Of a stretch of DNA of 17,084 nucleotides, positions 7,244-14,393 are shown piece by piece. Each line of letters starts with the position of its first letter. Positions within the stretch are counted from its first letter, which is position 1. The notes beneath the pieces are model-generated. The model was not told the DNA's origin and did not search any database. It saw only the letters and a list, made by a program, of their open reading frames with translations. Made by a program: the position numbers and the translations under genes. Source of the DNA: an uncultured Ilumatobacter sp. (GTDB taxonomy: Bacteria; Actinomycetota; Acidimicrobiia; Acidimicrobiales; Ilumatobacteraceae); assembly GCA_937891565.1 (NCBI GenBank), contig CALAHA010000254.1:1-17084 (forward strand), in the 5' to 3' direction.

Positions 7244-7250
7244 AAGGAGG
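7244..7250 (+). promoter_or_regulatory. Strong ribosome binding site of the metF-like gene
   Basis: AAGGAGG placed 8 nt before ATG 7259. It is among the best Shine-Dalgarno sites in the window and fixes the start codon. It contrasts with the many genes here that lack one and fits translation from within a polycistronic fhs message. Confidence 0.85.
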
Positions 7251-7258
7251 CGACAACG

Positions 7259-8182
7259 ATGTCCGCCGAAGCAAAAGCCCTTCCCGCCATGACCACCAGC
7301 CGGCTACGCCGCGGGCTTCGACGCCCCTTACTGCTGCCCGGCCCTTCGCCGCTCCGATCGGTGATCGAAAACGCGAAGGTCGAGCTCATCCCGATGAAGA
7401 GCCTCGAGCGTGCAATCTCGGAACTCAAACCGGCCTCGCATATCTCGATGACGTGTTCTCCCGCGAAAACCATCGAAGCGACCCTCGACGAAACTGCGGC
7501 ACTCGTCGCAGCCGGCCACTCGGTCACGCCCCATATCTCGGCGCGCATGGTGCAAACCCACGATCATCTCGCGCAGATCCTGAACCGACTCGCCGAAATC
7601 GGCACGCGCGAGATTTTCGTCGTCGGCGGCGACGCCGACCCGCCCGGCTGCTTCTTCGACGCGATCGAGTTCATCGAGGCACTCATCGCACTCGACGACT
7701 CGAACGAGTGCCGCGTCGTCGACCACATTGGCTACACGTCGTATCCAGACACACATCCATTCATCACCGACGTGCAGCTCCACGATGCGCTGCACGTCAA
7801 GCAGAAAATGATTCTCGAGTCCGGCCGGACCGCACACGTGTCGACGCAAATGTGTTTCTCGTCCGACCAGATCCGCGACTGGCTGCGGCTGGAGCGAGCA
7901 GCCGGGCTGACCATTCCGGTCCACCTTGGCATTCCGGGTGTGATCGACAAGGCAAAGCTGATGACGATGGGCGTCCGCCTGGGCGTCGGCACATCACTCC
8001 GTTATTTGTCGAAGAACAAAAAGGCACTCGGCAAGATGATGACACAGCGCGCATTTGAACCCGATCAACTGCTCAAGCCGCTCGCGCCGCACCTCGAAGA
8101 ACTCGGCATCGGTGGTATCCACCTCTACACGTTCAACCAGGTCGCGACCACCGAAGCCTGGCGTCAAAAGACCCTCGCCTGA
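7259..8182 (+). CDS. Methylenetetrahydrofolate reductase homologue (divergent MetF)
   Basis: Member of the MTHFR TIM-barrel family, expected to reduce 5,10-methylene-THF to 5-methyl-THF for methionine synthesis. Family landmarks are in order: E42 in VELIPMKS aligned with the catalytic Glu of MetF EFFPP, SVTPHISAR (88-96), VVGGDADPPG (121-130, D125 at the GDPP position), GYTSYPDTHP (158-167), Q197 in STQMCF, VHLGIPGVID (221-230) and IHLYTFNQ at the C-terminus. At 307 aa it is the size of a single-domain MetF, but the EFFPP and LRGDPP signatures are altered and there is an N-terminal extension of about 35 residues rich in Arg/Leu/Pro. It may use a cofactor differently from E. coli MetF. Start set by AAGGAGG 8 nt upstream. 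Probably cotranscribed with fhs; converges on the MFS gene with 15 nt between. Confidence 0.85.
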   Translation: MSAEAKALPAMTTSRLRRGLRRPLLLPGPSPLRSVIENAKVELIPMKSLERAISELKPASHISMTCSPAKTIEATLDETAALVAAGHSVTPHISARMVQTHDHLAQILNRLAEIGTREIFVVGGDADPPGCFFDAIEFIEALIALDDSNECRVVDHIGYTSYPDTHPFITDVQLHDALHVKQKMILESGRTAHVSTQMCFSSDQIRDWLRLERAAGLTIPVHLGIPGVIDKAKLMTMGVRLGVGTSLRYLSKNKKALGKMMTQRAFEPDQLLKPLAPHLEELGIGGIHLYTFNQVATTEAWRQKTLA

Positions 8183-8197
8183 TCAGTTCGGTTCGTG

Positions 8198-9604
8198 TTA
8201 TTTGTGGCGGCGCGACACCGCTGCTCGGCTGACGACCTTGGTGGCCTTGACCGGAAGTACGACGAGACGGATCGCAACATTCGAGGCTCGCGCCGGGAAC
8301 GGTACGAACTTGGTTTGACGTTCGCTCGGTAGCGCATCCTTGAAGGCGATCCGGTAGCCGACGAAGACGAGGATCACCGAGAACCACGCGCTCATCGTGA
8401 AGAAGAACGCGTCGTCGCCGAACCATGACATCAGTGGGGCTGCGACGAGTGGACCGACCAGGGCACCCGACCCGTTGATTCGCACCAATGTGCCAGCTGC
8501 ACCGACCGTCTTTTCGACCGGTGTCCAGTCGAGTGTGTACGAAACCACGAGTGAGTACAGCGGGAACATCGTGCCGCCAATCCCGAACATGACGAGCAGC
8601 ATGAGCGCGCTGTCTGGCCGCACTGTCGACGCAGCCACCGACAGGGCCCCTGCTGCGATCACGACGCCAAAGATCACCGCACGCCGCGACACCCGGTCGG
8701 ACAGGCGGCCAATCGGCCACTGCAGAGCAATCGCGCCGATCGTCGGGGCGATAAGAAACGCGGCTGTCCGGTCGACAGACAGGCCGCTCCGTGTTGCATA
8801 GACCGCTGCCAGGCTCAGCAATACACCGGCCGAAGCACCACTCATGAACGAACCAACCACGCCCGTCGGAACGTAGCCGATCAGTTCTCGGATAGAGACC
8901 TTTTCGACCGGGCGACTCGGTGGCACCCTTGCAGCAGCAGCAAGCGTCACGGGTACCAGCGCCAGCGAGACCAGCACCGACGAAACGATGAACAGGTGAA
9001 AGCCATTCGGGTCAGCAACGGCAATGAGGTACTGACCGATGCCAAGACCGGCCATCGATATGATCATGTAGAGGGCAAGTGTGCGTCCGCGATTCTTTGG
9101 AGTCGAGAGCTCGGCCAGCCATGACTCGATCACGATGTACAGACCGGCGAAGCAGAAGCCGAACACGAAACGCATTGCAGTCCACGTGACCGGCACAACC
9201 GACAGGGCATGAATCAGGACCGCACTCGACGCCAACGACGCCAGGCCGGCGAACACACGGATGTGACCGACGGACGCGATCATTTTCACGACAAGACTTG
9301 GCGCAATCAGGAACCCCGCAAAGTAGCCCGCCATGATCACGCCGGTGACCACAACGCTGAAGCCCTCGTTACCCGAGCGGACGCCGATCACTGCACCGTT
9401 GAGCCCGTTGCCAATCATCAGCAGGCCGAGGCCAAGAAACAGCGCCCAGAGACCCGCAGCAGAATCGCCTTCCGGCTCAGCTGCGAGATCCGTTGGCCCG
9501 CCCGTTTGATGTCCAGCCTCTGTCGGCGCGTCGTCGTGAGGCGCGTTGATTCCGACGTTCACCGCTGGGATCTTTCGGTCCCCGGCACTACTGGGCTGTT
9601 CCAT
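8198..9604 (-). CDS. MFS transporter, YcaD-like
   Basis: Twelve-helix inner-membrane transporter of the major facilitator superfamily; substrate unknown. After a hydrophilic cytoplasmic leader of about 49 residues the first helix begins at the LWALFLGLGLL stretch. The segment ESWLAELSTPKNRGRTLALYMI carries the RGR motif typical of the YcaD/YfkF branch, and GRLSDRVSRR is the central-loop signature between the two six-helix halves. The C-terminus is basic. ATG 9604 is used, giving 468 aa. An in-frame TTG at 9688 overlaps the stop of the upstream S4-domain gene as TTGA and would add 28 residues by translational coupling; those codons are AT-richer than the gene body, so I consider the longer form less likely. 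No Shine-Dalgarno sits close to ATG 9604. Confidence 0.9.
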   Translation of the reverse strand: MEQPSSAGDRKIPAVNVGINAPHDDAPTEAGHQTGGPTDLAAEPEGDSAAGLWALFLGLGLLMIGNGLNGAVIGVRSGNEGFSVVVTGVIMAGYFAGFLIAPSLVVKMIASVGHIRVFAGLASLASSAVLIHALSVVPVTWTAMRFVFGFCFAGLYIVIESWLAELSTPKNRGRTLALYMIISMAGLGIGQYLIAVADPNGFHLFIVSSVLVSLALVPVTLAAAARVPPSRPVEKVSIRELIGYVPTGVVGSFMSGASAGVLLSLAAVYATRSGLSVDRTAAFLIAPTIGAIALQWPIGRLSDRVSRRAVIFGVVIAAGALSVAASTVRPDSALMLLVMFGIGGTMFPLYSLVVSYTLDWTPVEKTVGAAGTLVRINGSGALVGPLVAAPLMSWFGDDAFFFTMSAWFSVILVFVGYRIAFKDALPSERQTKFVPFPARASNVAIRLVVLPVKATKVVSRAAVSRRHK

Positions 9605-9684
9605 GGTAGGCAGGCTGACGAAATCTACCCCTTCTTCGCCCTTTCGAATTTGAAGTCGACAAATTTCTGAGATAGCCGCCCAGT

Positions 9685-10071
9685 TCAACGGCGACGACCG
9701 CGGAGCTTGTCGAGTTGTCGTCTGTCACGCTTGGTTGGTCGCCCCGCGCCACGATCTCGTTCGAAGATCGGCGGGGACAGCGGATCGCGCTCAGGCGGGG
9801 GCGGACTGTGATCGACGAAGCACGTGGCCGCGACCGGTGCGCCGACGCGCTTCGCAAGGACCGTGACCACATCGGCTATTCGTTCCCGCTGGTTGAGGCG
9901 CGCCTCGATTCGATCGCCCACCTTGACCGAAGACGACGGCTTCGCGGGCGCGCCGTTGATCTTCACATGACCCCCTCGACACGCATCGGCTGCGTCGGCC
10001 CGTGTTTTGGTCAGTCGAACCGACCACAGCCACTGGTCAACTCGAGCGCTCTCCACGCCTCCATCTTGCAC
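9685..10071 (-). CDS. S4-domain RNA-binding protein, Hsp15 (HslR)-like
   Basis: Small cytoplasmic RNA-binding protein of the heat-shock protein 15 family; E. coli HslR binds stalled 50S subunits carrying nascent chains and helps recycle them. The S4 domain occupies roughly residues 9-58: RVDQWLWSVRLTKTRADA, then CRGGHVKINGAPAKPSSSVKVGD. The C-terminal half is a Pro-rich linker and a very basic tail (KRDRRQLDKLRGRRR), usual in the family. Length 128 aa. The start is GTG at 10071; a second GTG at 10056 has CAAGAT 6 nt upstream and is a close alternative. It is divergent from the desaturase gene, with a palindrome in the 64-bp spacer, and lies directly before the MFS gene. Confidence 0.88.
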   Translation of the reverse strand: MQDGGVESARVDQWLWSVRLTKTRADAADACRGGHVKINGAPAKPSSSVKVGDRIEARLNQRERIADVVTVLAKRVGAPVAATCFVDHSPPPPERDPLSPPIFERDRGAGRPTKRDRRQLDKLRGRRR

Positions 10072-10110
10072 CAGAAATTCGCTGTTTGTCGCGCCCGGCT
10101 CGCATGACTA

Positions 10111-10126
10111 CCTACTGGTCGGTAGG
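10111..10126. promoter_or_regulatory. TetR-type operator upstream of the acyl-ACP desaturase
   Basis: CCTACTGGTCGGTAGG is a 16-bp imperfect palindrome with perfect 5-bp outer arms and one further matching inner pair. The CTAC..GGTCGGTAG form is the classic look of TetR-family sites in front of actinobacterial lipid genes. It overlaps the putative -10 (10123-10128) and ends 9 nt before the GTG start, a repressing position. No TetR gene is in the window; mycobacterial desaturases are known to be controlled by acyl-CoA-responsive repressors such as MadR. Confidence 0.6.
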
Positions 10127-10128
10127 CT
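10123..10128 (+). promoter_or_regulatory. -10 element for leaderless desaturase transcript
   Basis: TAGGCT fits the actinobacterial TANNNT -10 pattern and ends exactly 7 nt before GTG 10136. No Shine-Dalgarno precedes that codon, so the transcript is probably leaderless. No convincing -35 is seen at 16-19 nt further upstream. Confidence 0.45.
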
Positions 10129-10135
10129 ACATGTT

Positions 10136-11056
10136 GTGAACGAGCAGGAAATCCTCCACGCGATCACTCCCGACGTCGAGCAGCTACTCGAACGGCATCT
10201 GGCGACCACCAAAGAGTGGTTCCCGCATGAGTATGTGCCGTACAGCCGCGGTCGGGACCACATGGAGGGACATCAGTGGTCCCCCGACGATGCCGATCTG
10301 GCTGGTGCAAAACTTTCTGAAGAGGTTCGTAGCGCACTGCTGGTCAACCTGCTCACCGAAGACAATCTGCCGTATTACTTCCGATCGGTCGAGCGGATGT
10401 TCGGTAAAGACGGCGCCTGGGGCGAATGGGCTCGCCGTTGGACCGCCGAAGAAGGTCGTCACTCGATGGCGATCTATGGCTACATCACCGTCACCAGAGC
10501 GATCGATCCAATCGAGCTGGAGCGGAGCCGAATGGTGCAGGTCAGCAAAGGCGAAACGCCTGACCCCGAGACCACCCACGACGGATTCATCTACCTCGCT
10601 TTGCAGGAACTCGCCACGCGAATCTCGCATCGCAACACCGGTGCCCAACTCGGTGACGACGTCGGCTTCAACCTGCTCAAGCGAGTGTGCGGCGACGAAA
10701 ATCTTCACCAGCTTTTCTACCGCGATCTCGCAGCAGCAGCGATCAAGGCCGACCCAAACACGATGATGATCGCGATGGAAAAGCAGGTCCGTTCGTTCGC
10801 GATGCCGGGTACCGGCATTCCTGACTTCGAGCGGCATGCCAAGGCCATTGCCCGCGCCGGCATCTACGACCTACAGATCCACCACGAACAGATTCTGGCC
10901 CCCGTGGTCCTGCGCCAGTGGGACGCCGCGAACATCACGGGCCTCTCTGGCGAGGGTGCTGCAGCGCAGGAACGCTTAATGAAGCGGATGGCAACCAGCG
11001 CACGTGTCGCACAGCGGTACGCCGAAAAGCGCGATGCCCAAATGCAACCGGCCTAA
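10136..11056 (+). CDS. Acyl-[acyl-carrier-protein] desaturase (DesA-type, soluble diiron)
   Basis: Introduces a cis double bond into ACP-bound fatty acyl chains using O2 and reduced ferredoxin; a four-helix-bundle diiron enzyme of the plant stearoyl-ACP desaturase family, common in actinobacteria as DesA1/DesA2. The iron ligands are complete and correctly spaced: E75 in LLTEDNLPYY, E106/H109 in AEEGRH, E158 in LQELATRISH, and E188/H191 in GDENLH. The 306-aa product is intermediate between mycobacterial DesA2 and DesA1. GTG 10136 is chosen because homology begins there and TAGGCT lies 7 nt upstream; the frame runs further upstream without homology. A TetR-type palindrome overlaps its promoter. 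It is divergent from the S4-domain gene. Confidence 0.93.
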   Translation: MNEQEILHAITPDVEQLLERHLATTKEWFPHEYVPYSRGRDHMEGHQWSPDDADLAGAKLSEEVRSALLVNLLTEDNLPYYFRSVERMFGKDGAWGEWARRWTAEEGRHSMAIYGYITVTRAIDPIELERSRMVQVSKGETPDPETTHDGFIYLALQELATRISHRNTGAQLGDDVGFNLLKRVCGDENLHQLFYRDLAAAAIKADPNTMMIAMEKQVRSFAMPGTGIPDFERHAKAIARAGIYDLQIHHEQILAPVVLRQWDAANITGLSGEGAAAQERLMKRMATSARVAQRYAEKRDAQMQPA

Positions 11057-11063
11057 GCCACCC

Positions 11064-11138
11064 CTAGGCGAACGCCGTTCCGGCGACCATGGCGACGATG
11101 AGCACCATCAGCCCGAACAACACGAGGCGGCGCTTCAT
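11064..11138 (-). CDS. Possible 24-residue hydrophobic membrane peptide
   Basis: ATG 11138 to TAG 11064 encodes MKRRLVLFG followed by about 13 hydrophobic residues and ends AGTAFA. The positive N-terminus and single hydrophobic stretch would make a minimal transmembrane peptide or a signal-like sequence. It lies in the otherwise empty 202-bp gap between the desaturase and ThpR genes and ends 7 nt from the desaturase stop (convergent). No Shine-Dalgarno is seen; CAGCAT lies 6 nt before the ATG. Too short for family assignment, and a chance ORF is quite possible. Confidence 0.35.
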   Translation of the reverse strand: MKRRLVLFGLMVLIVAMVAGTAFA

Positions 11139-11258
11139 GTCTGAATGCTGTGATTGCATGAGACAATTCTCGCCCGTTTCGACGAGAAGCGTCCAGACAC
11201 CCTGGCGGACCCGAGCGAAATTTGGGTTGGGAACACCCCACCGCCTACAACACTGCTC

Positions 11259-11759
11259 ATGATGAGTCGACTGTTTCTTGCCGTCTGGCCAACGGCCAAC
11301 GTCGTCGAAATGCTCACCGAGTTGCCCCGTAAAGACCAGCAGGGAGTGCGCTTCGTCGCACCAGAGAACTGGCATGCCACGCTCCGCTTCCTCGGCGAGG
11401 CCGACATTGACGACGTGTGCGAAGCAATGAATCGCGCTGAACTGCCAGCGGCAGTCGCCCGAGTTGGCCCGGCCATCGACATGCTCGGAACGCATTCGGC
11501 AATGGCACCGGTCAACGGGATCGATCCACTTTCTGCAGCCGTGGTGGAGGCAACAGCCGGTCTCGGCAGCCTCGCTCCGCGGCCGACGTTCACCGGCCAC
11601 ATCACCATCGCTCGGGTTAAGCGTGGTGCCATCGTGCGCAAGATCGTTGGCATGCTGTGCCAGGCAGAGTTCGACGTTGATGAGGTTGCCCTCGTCGAGA
11701 GCCGCCTGCACCCAGACGGCGCTCGCTATACAACGGTTGCTACTTGGCCCACCCGCTGA
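11259..11759 (+). CDS. thpR: RNA 2',3'-cyclic phosphodiesterase (ThpR/LigT, 2H superfamily)
   Basis: 2H-fold enzyme that opens 2',3'-cyclic phosphate RNA termini to 2'-phosphates; historically called 2'-5' RNA ligase. Both catalytic HxT motifs are present: H39-A-T41 in NWHATLRFLG and H114-I-T116 in FTGHITIAR. The opening MSRLFLAVWP is the usual beginning of the family. At 166 aa it is slightly shorter than the typical 175-190. Two adjacent ATGs (11259, 11262) serve equally well; TACAAC ends 7 nt before the first, with TTGGGT 18 nt further up, so a leaderless promoter is possible. The gap to the desaturase holds only a questionable peptide on the other strand. The frame is open upstream to 11154 but that part has no family similarity. 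Confidence 0.88.
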   Translation: MMSRLFLAVWPTANVVEMLTELPRKDQQGVRFVAPENWHATLRFLGEADIDDVCEAMNRAELPAAVARVGPAIDMLGTHSAMAPVNGIDPLSAAVVEATAGLGSLAPRPTFTGHITIARVKRGAIVRKIVGMLCQAEFDVDEVALVESRLHPDGARYTTVATWPTR

Positions 11760-11815
11760 CTCTTCACTGATCCGCCCGCTGACCCGACTTGCGATCTCGA
11801 CCTCCAAGCCAGCAC

Positions 11816-11821
11816 TACTGT
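11816..11821 (+). promoter_or_regulatory. -10 element for leaderless GNAT transcript
   Basis: TACTGT (TANNNT) ends 6 nt before ATG 11828, and no Shine-Dalgarno is present. A TTGCGA at 11789-11794 is 21 nt further upstream, too far for a good -35, so this rests on the -10 and its spacing alone. Confidence 0.35.
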
Positions 11822-11827
11822 CGGGAC

Positions 11828-12391
11828 ATGATCGATGGCGCTGACGACCGGCTTCCGACGCGTGTCCAGACACCCCGACTACTCCTGCGGTGTTGGCAGC
11901 ACGACGAAGCCTCGATACTCGGCGACCTCGTCGAGGGCAACGTTGAGCATCTCCGACCGTGGATGCCCTGGATCAAATTTGAACCCCAAACGGTCGCCGA
12001 ACGCGTCGCATTAATCGAAACGTGGACTCGCGAGTGCGAAGAAGGCGGCGACGTCGTGTTCGCCACGTTCTTCGACGGCATCGCAATCGGGAGCTGTGGG
12101 CTCCACCGTCGCGTTGGCGCCGGCGCAGTCGACATCGGCTACTGGATCGTTGCCGACCACACGCGGCGCGGATTCGCTACAGAGATCACCTCGGCGTTGA
12201 CAACCACGGCGTTTGGCGTCGCTGGCATCGAACGCGTCGAGGTCCACACCGATGAGGCCAACGAGGCGAGCGCTGGCGTTCCTGCCAAGCTCGGCTTCCA
12301 ACGCGACCGAGTCATTGAAAAAGAGCCAACAGCAGTTGCGGAGTCTGGACGGTTGGTCATCTGGACGATGGCCAAAGCCGACTGGCGCTAA
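11828..12391 (+). CDS. GNAT family N-acetyltransferase, RimJ/RimL type
   Basis: Acetyl-CoA-dependent N-acetyltransferase; RimJ/RimL relatives acetylate N-terminal amines of ribosomal proteins, others act on small molecules, so the substrate is open. The 187-aa product has the subfamily hallmark NVEHLRPWMPW at 38-48, the strand IAIGSCGLHRR (85-95), and the acetyl-CoA pyrophosphate-binding loop ADHTRRGFATE (109-119, an R-x-x-G-x-A/G variant). VHTDEANEAS (139-148) followed by KLGF (154-157) forms the late motif. ATG 11828 is preceded by TACTGT at 6 nt and has no ribosome site. It starts 68 nt after thpR and may be independently transcribed. It converges on the nitroreductase gene with only 7 nt between stop codons. 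Confidence 0.9.
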   Translation: MIDGADDRLPTRVQTPRLLLRCWQHDEASILGDLVEGNVEHLRPWMPWIKFEPQTVAERVALIETWTRECEEGGDVVFATFFDGIAIGSCGLHRRVGAGAVDIGYWIVADHTRRGFATEITSALTTTAFGVAGIERVEVHTDEANEASAGVPAKLGFQRDRVIEKEPTAVAESGRLVIWTMAKADWR

Positions 12392-12398
12392 CTGTCCA

Positions 12399-13070
12399 CT
12401 ACGACCAGGCGTTCCCGAACGTGTTGCGGAAGGCGAGCTGGCTCGGGGGCTGCCGGGTAATCGGGCCGTGGCCCTTGCCGACCGGATACCCGATCGGGAC
12501 GAGTGCTGCGGTGGCCCAACCCTCGGGAATCTTGAGGAGGTCCATCACTTCAGCCTCGCGGAGGCAGTGGAGCGTTGTCAGTGTGCAGCCCAGCCCTTCG
12601 GCAACGCAGGCAAGCATCGCGTTCTGTACCGCCGGATAAATTGACCCGCCCCCGACCACGCTGACGCGGTCGAGCTTGGCATCAGTAATTGCCATCATCT
12701 TGGGATTGGCACAGAACACGAGAATGGCCGGTGCCTCATGCAGGTGTTCGGCAAGGTGGTCGCCGGCGGCCGCGATGCGTTCCCAGGGGGCGAGTTGTTC
12801 GGGCGGCAGGCCTTCCATCATCTTCATGAAGCCGGCGACGTACTTTGCCCACTCGGGCGCGTAGATGTCTGCGAGTCCCTGTTTCACCACGGGGTCCGTC
12901 GCGACCACGACGCGCCACGGCTGGGTGTTGCCACCGGTCGGTGCCCAACACGCGGCTTGGAGCACGCGCTCGAGCACGTGATCAGGAATCGGGTCAGGGC
13001 GTAGTTTTCTGACGGCACGCAGCGTGCTCATCGTCTCGTAGAGGCCGGGCTGTACAGGTTCGTCGCTCAC
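12399..13070 (-). CDS. Nitroreductase-family FMN oxidoreductase
   Basis: FMN-dependent NAD(P)H oxidoreductase of the nitroreductase fold; the natural substrate cannot be told from sequence. Signatures are TLRAVRKLRPDPIP near the N-terminus (FMN phosphate-binding Arg), APTGGNTQPWRVVV (FMN site), the central VVGGGSIYPAVQNAMLACVAEGLGCTLTTL, and the terminal VPIGYPVGKGHGPITRQP. Length 223 aa is typical. GTG 13070 keeps the DLYE-like lead-in usual before the first motif; ATG 13031 would truncate it. CAGGCT lies 6 nt before the GTG, with no Shine-Dalgarno. It follows bioB by 52 nt on the same strand and could be its last cotranscribed gene, though no link to biotin is known. Confidence 0.88.
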   Translation of the reverse strand: MSDEPVQPGLYETMSTLRAVRKLRPDPIPDHVLERVLQAACWAPTGGNTQPWRVVVATDPVVKQGLADIYAPEWAKYVAGFMKMMEGLPPEQLAPWERIAAAGDHLAEHLHEAPAILVFCANPKMMAITDAKLDRVSVVGGGSIYPAVQNAMLACVAEGLGCTLTTLHCLREAEVMDLLKIPEGWATAALVPIGYPVGKGHGPITRQPPSQLAFRNTFGNAWS

Positions 13071-13122
13071 CCGACCAGCCTGACACAGCACGACACCACA
13101 AAAGCCTTCGGGAGTGCAGTGC

Positions 13123-14232
13123 CTAGAGCGACGGGCGGAGTTCAGTGATGGTCTTGATAACGCTCTTGCCGCGGACCGCCACTGCGCTCTCCTGCTGAGC
13201 GGGCGAGCTGGATCTGTGCGCGTCCGCCTCAACGATGAGCTGCTCGGCGGAGAAATCGCTGACGATCTCGAAACCAGCGTCGATGATCATCTGATACGTG
13301 CGGTTGGCGGTCTCACCTTTGGCGTTGAGGTAGCCATCGAGGAACAGTGAGTTCGCTGCGTACAGGCCCAGGACTTCCATCGATCGCAAGTGGAACTCGC
13401 GGCCAGCTGCGATGCGGACCTCGGCGGTCGGGTTGGTGAGGCGGAACATCGAGAGCACTCGCAGGCAGTACTGCGGTGAGAGACCCTGAGGCGTCACGAG
13501 TTCGTTGCCCTCGAAGGGCAGGAGGAAGTTGACGGGGATCGACTCGGCTTCCAACTCGCGGAGCGTCTTGGCAATCTCGACGAGGTCCGATGCCGGCTCG
13601 CCCATCCCAGCAATTAACCCGGAGCACATCTCGATGCCGTTGCGTTTCGCTGCTCGAAGTGTGTTGATGCGGTCTTGATACGTGTGAGTCGTACAGATCT
13701 CGGCGTAGTGCTCTTCAGATGTGTTGAGGTTGTGGTTCAGTCGGTCCAGGCCGGCGGCGGCCAGCACGGCGGCCTTGTCGTCATCGAGCAGACCGGCCGA
13801 CACACATACCTCGAGTGGATACAGCGCCTTGACGTCCCGGACCAGCGACGCCAGTTCGGCCGTACGCGCCGTGGACGGCCCCCGACCGGAGAACACCATG
13901 CAATACCGGAAGGCTCCATTCTCATACGCAAGCTTGGCTTCGGCAAGGATCTCATCCCGACTTTTCATCGGGTACTCCTCGATATTGACATCACTGTTCT
14001 TGGCCTGGGTGCAGTACGAACAGTCTTCTGGACACTTCCCGTTTGCCGCATTGTTCAGGATGTGGACGTGAACCTGGTTGCCCCAGTTTGCTTTGCGAAC
14101 GGTGTAGGCCTCGTTGAGTAGCGGCAACAGATCGACCTGGGGGTCCAGCAGGAGCTGTTCGCAGACGTCGTCGGAGAGCTCTTCACCGTCGAGAACTCGG
14201 GCGGCCAGGAGGGAGACGTTAAGTGCATCCAT
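13123..14232 (-). CDS. bioB: Biotin synthase
   Basis: Radical SAM enzyme inserting sulfur into dethiobiotin, the last step of biotin synthesis. The 369-aa sequence has the radical-SAM motif C67-x3-C71-x2-C74 (KCPEDCSYC) for the 4Fe-4S cluster and the 2Fe-2S ligands C111 (RYCMVFSGRGPS), C143 (EVCVSAG), C203 (EMCSGLIAGMGE) and R273 (VRIAAGRE). The SGRGPS variant marks the BioB branch that differs from E. coli, where this region reads differently. The C-terminus extends about 30 residues past the conserved core with a low-complexity Ser/Gln/Ala stretch (340-352). ATG 14232 is preceded by TACCAT at 9 nt and no ribosome site. No bioA, bioD or bioF is nearby, so the gene is detached from the rest of the pathway. 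I see no BirA or BioQ-type operator in the 161-bp gap upstream. Confidence 0.95.
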   Translation of the reverse strand: MDALNVSLLAARVLDGEELSDDVCEQLLLDPQVDLLPLLNEAYTVRKANWGNQVHVHILNNAANGKCPEDCSYCTQAKNSDVNIEEYPMKSRDEILAEAKLAYENGAFRYCMVFSGRGPSTARTAELASLVRDVKALYPLEVCVSAGLLDDDKAAVLAAAGLDRLNHNLNTSEEHYAEICTTHTYQDRINTLRAAKRNGIEMCSGLIAGMGEPASDLVEIAKTLRELEAESIPVNFLLPFEGNELVTPQGLSPQYCLRVLSMFRLTNPTAEVRIAAGREFHLRSMEVLGLYAANSLFLDGYLNAKGETANRTYQMIIDAGFEIVSDFSAEQLIVEADAHRSSSPAQQESAVAVRGKSVIKTITELRPSL

Positions 14233-14393
14233 ATTCGGCGCATGGTACGCACCGCCCCCGAAGAGTCTTTCCCAGAGGGCAGGGCAATCGTCACATCAGC
14301 CTGACCGGCCCCTCACGGCGTGTCCGAGGTCCCGACCCCACTGGCTGAGGCGATCGCTGCTCCAACATGCCCGGCATCCGACGCGGAAATTGC

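Noticed and set aside
11139..11873. A 269-codon minus-strand frame across thpR that ends in the small hydrophobic peptide.
   Set aside because: It lies antisense to thpR, whose HxT motifs are intact; only the last 24 codons lie outside a real gene.
14233..14393. Search for a biotin operator (BirA- or BioQ-like palindrome) in front of bioB.
   Set aside because: No suitable inverted repeat was found in the 161-bp gap.
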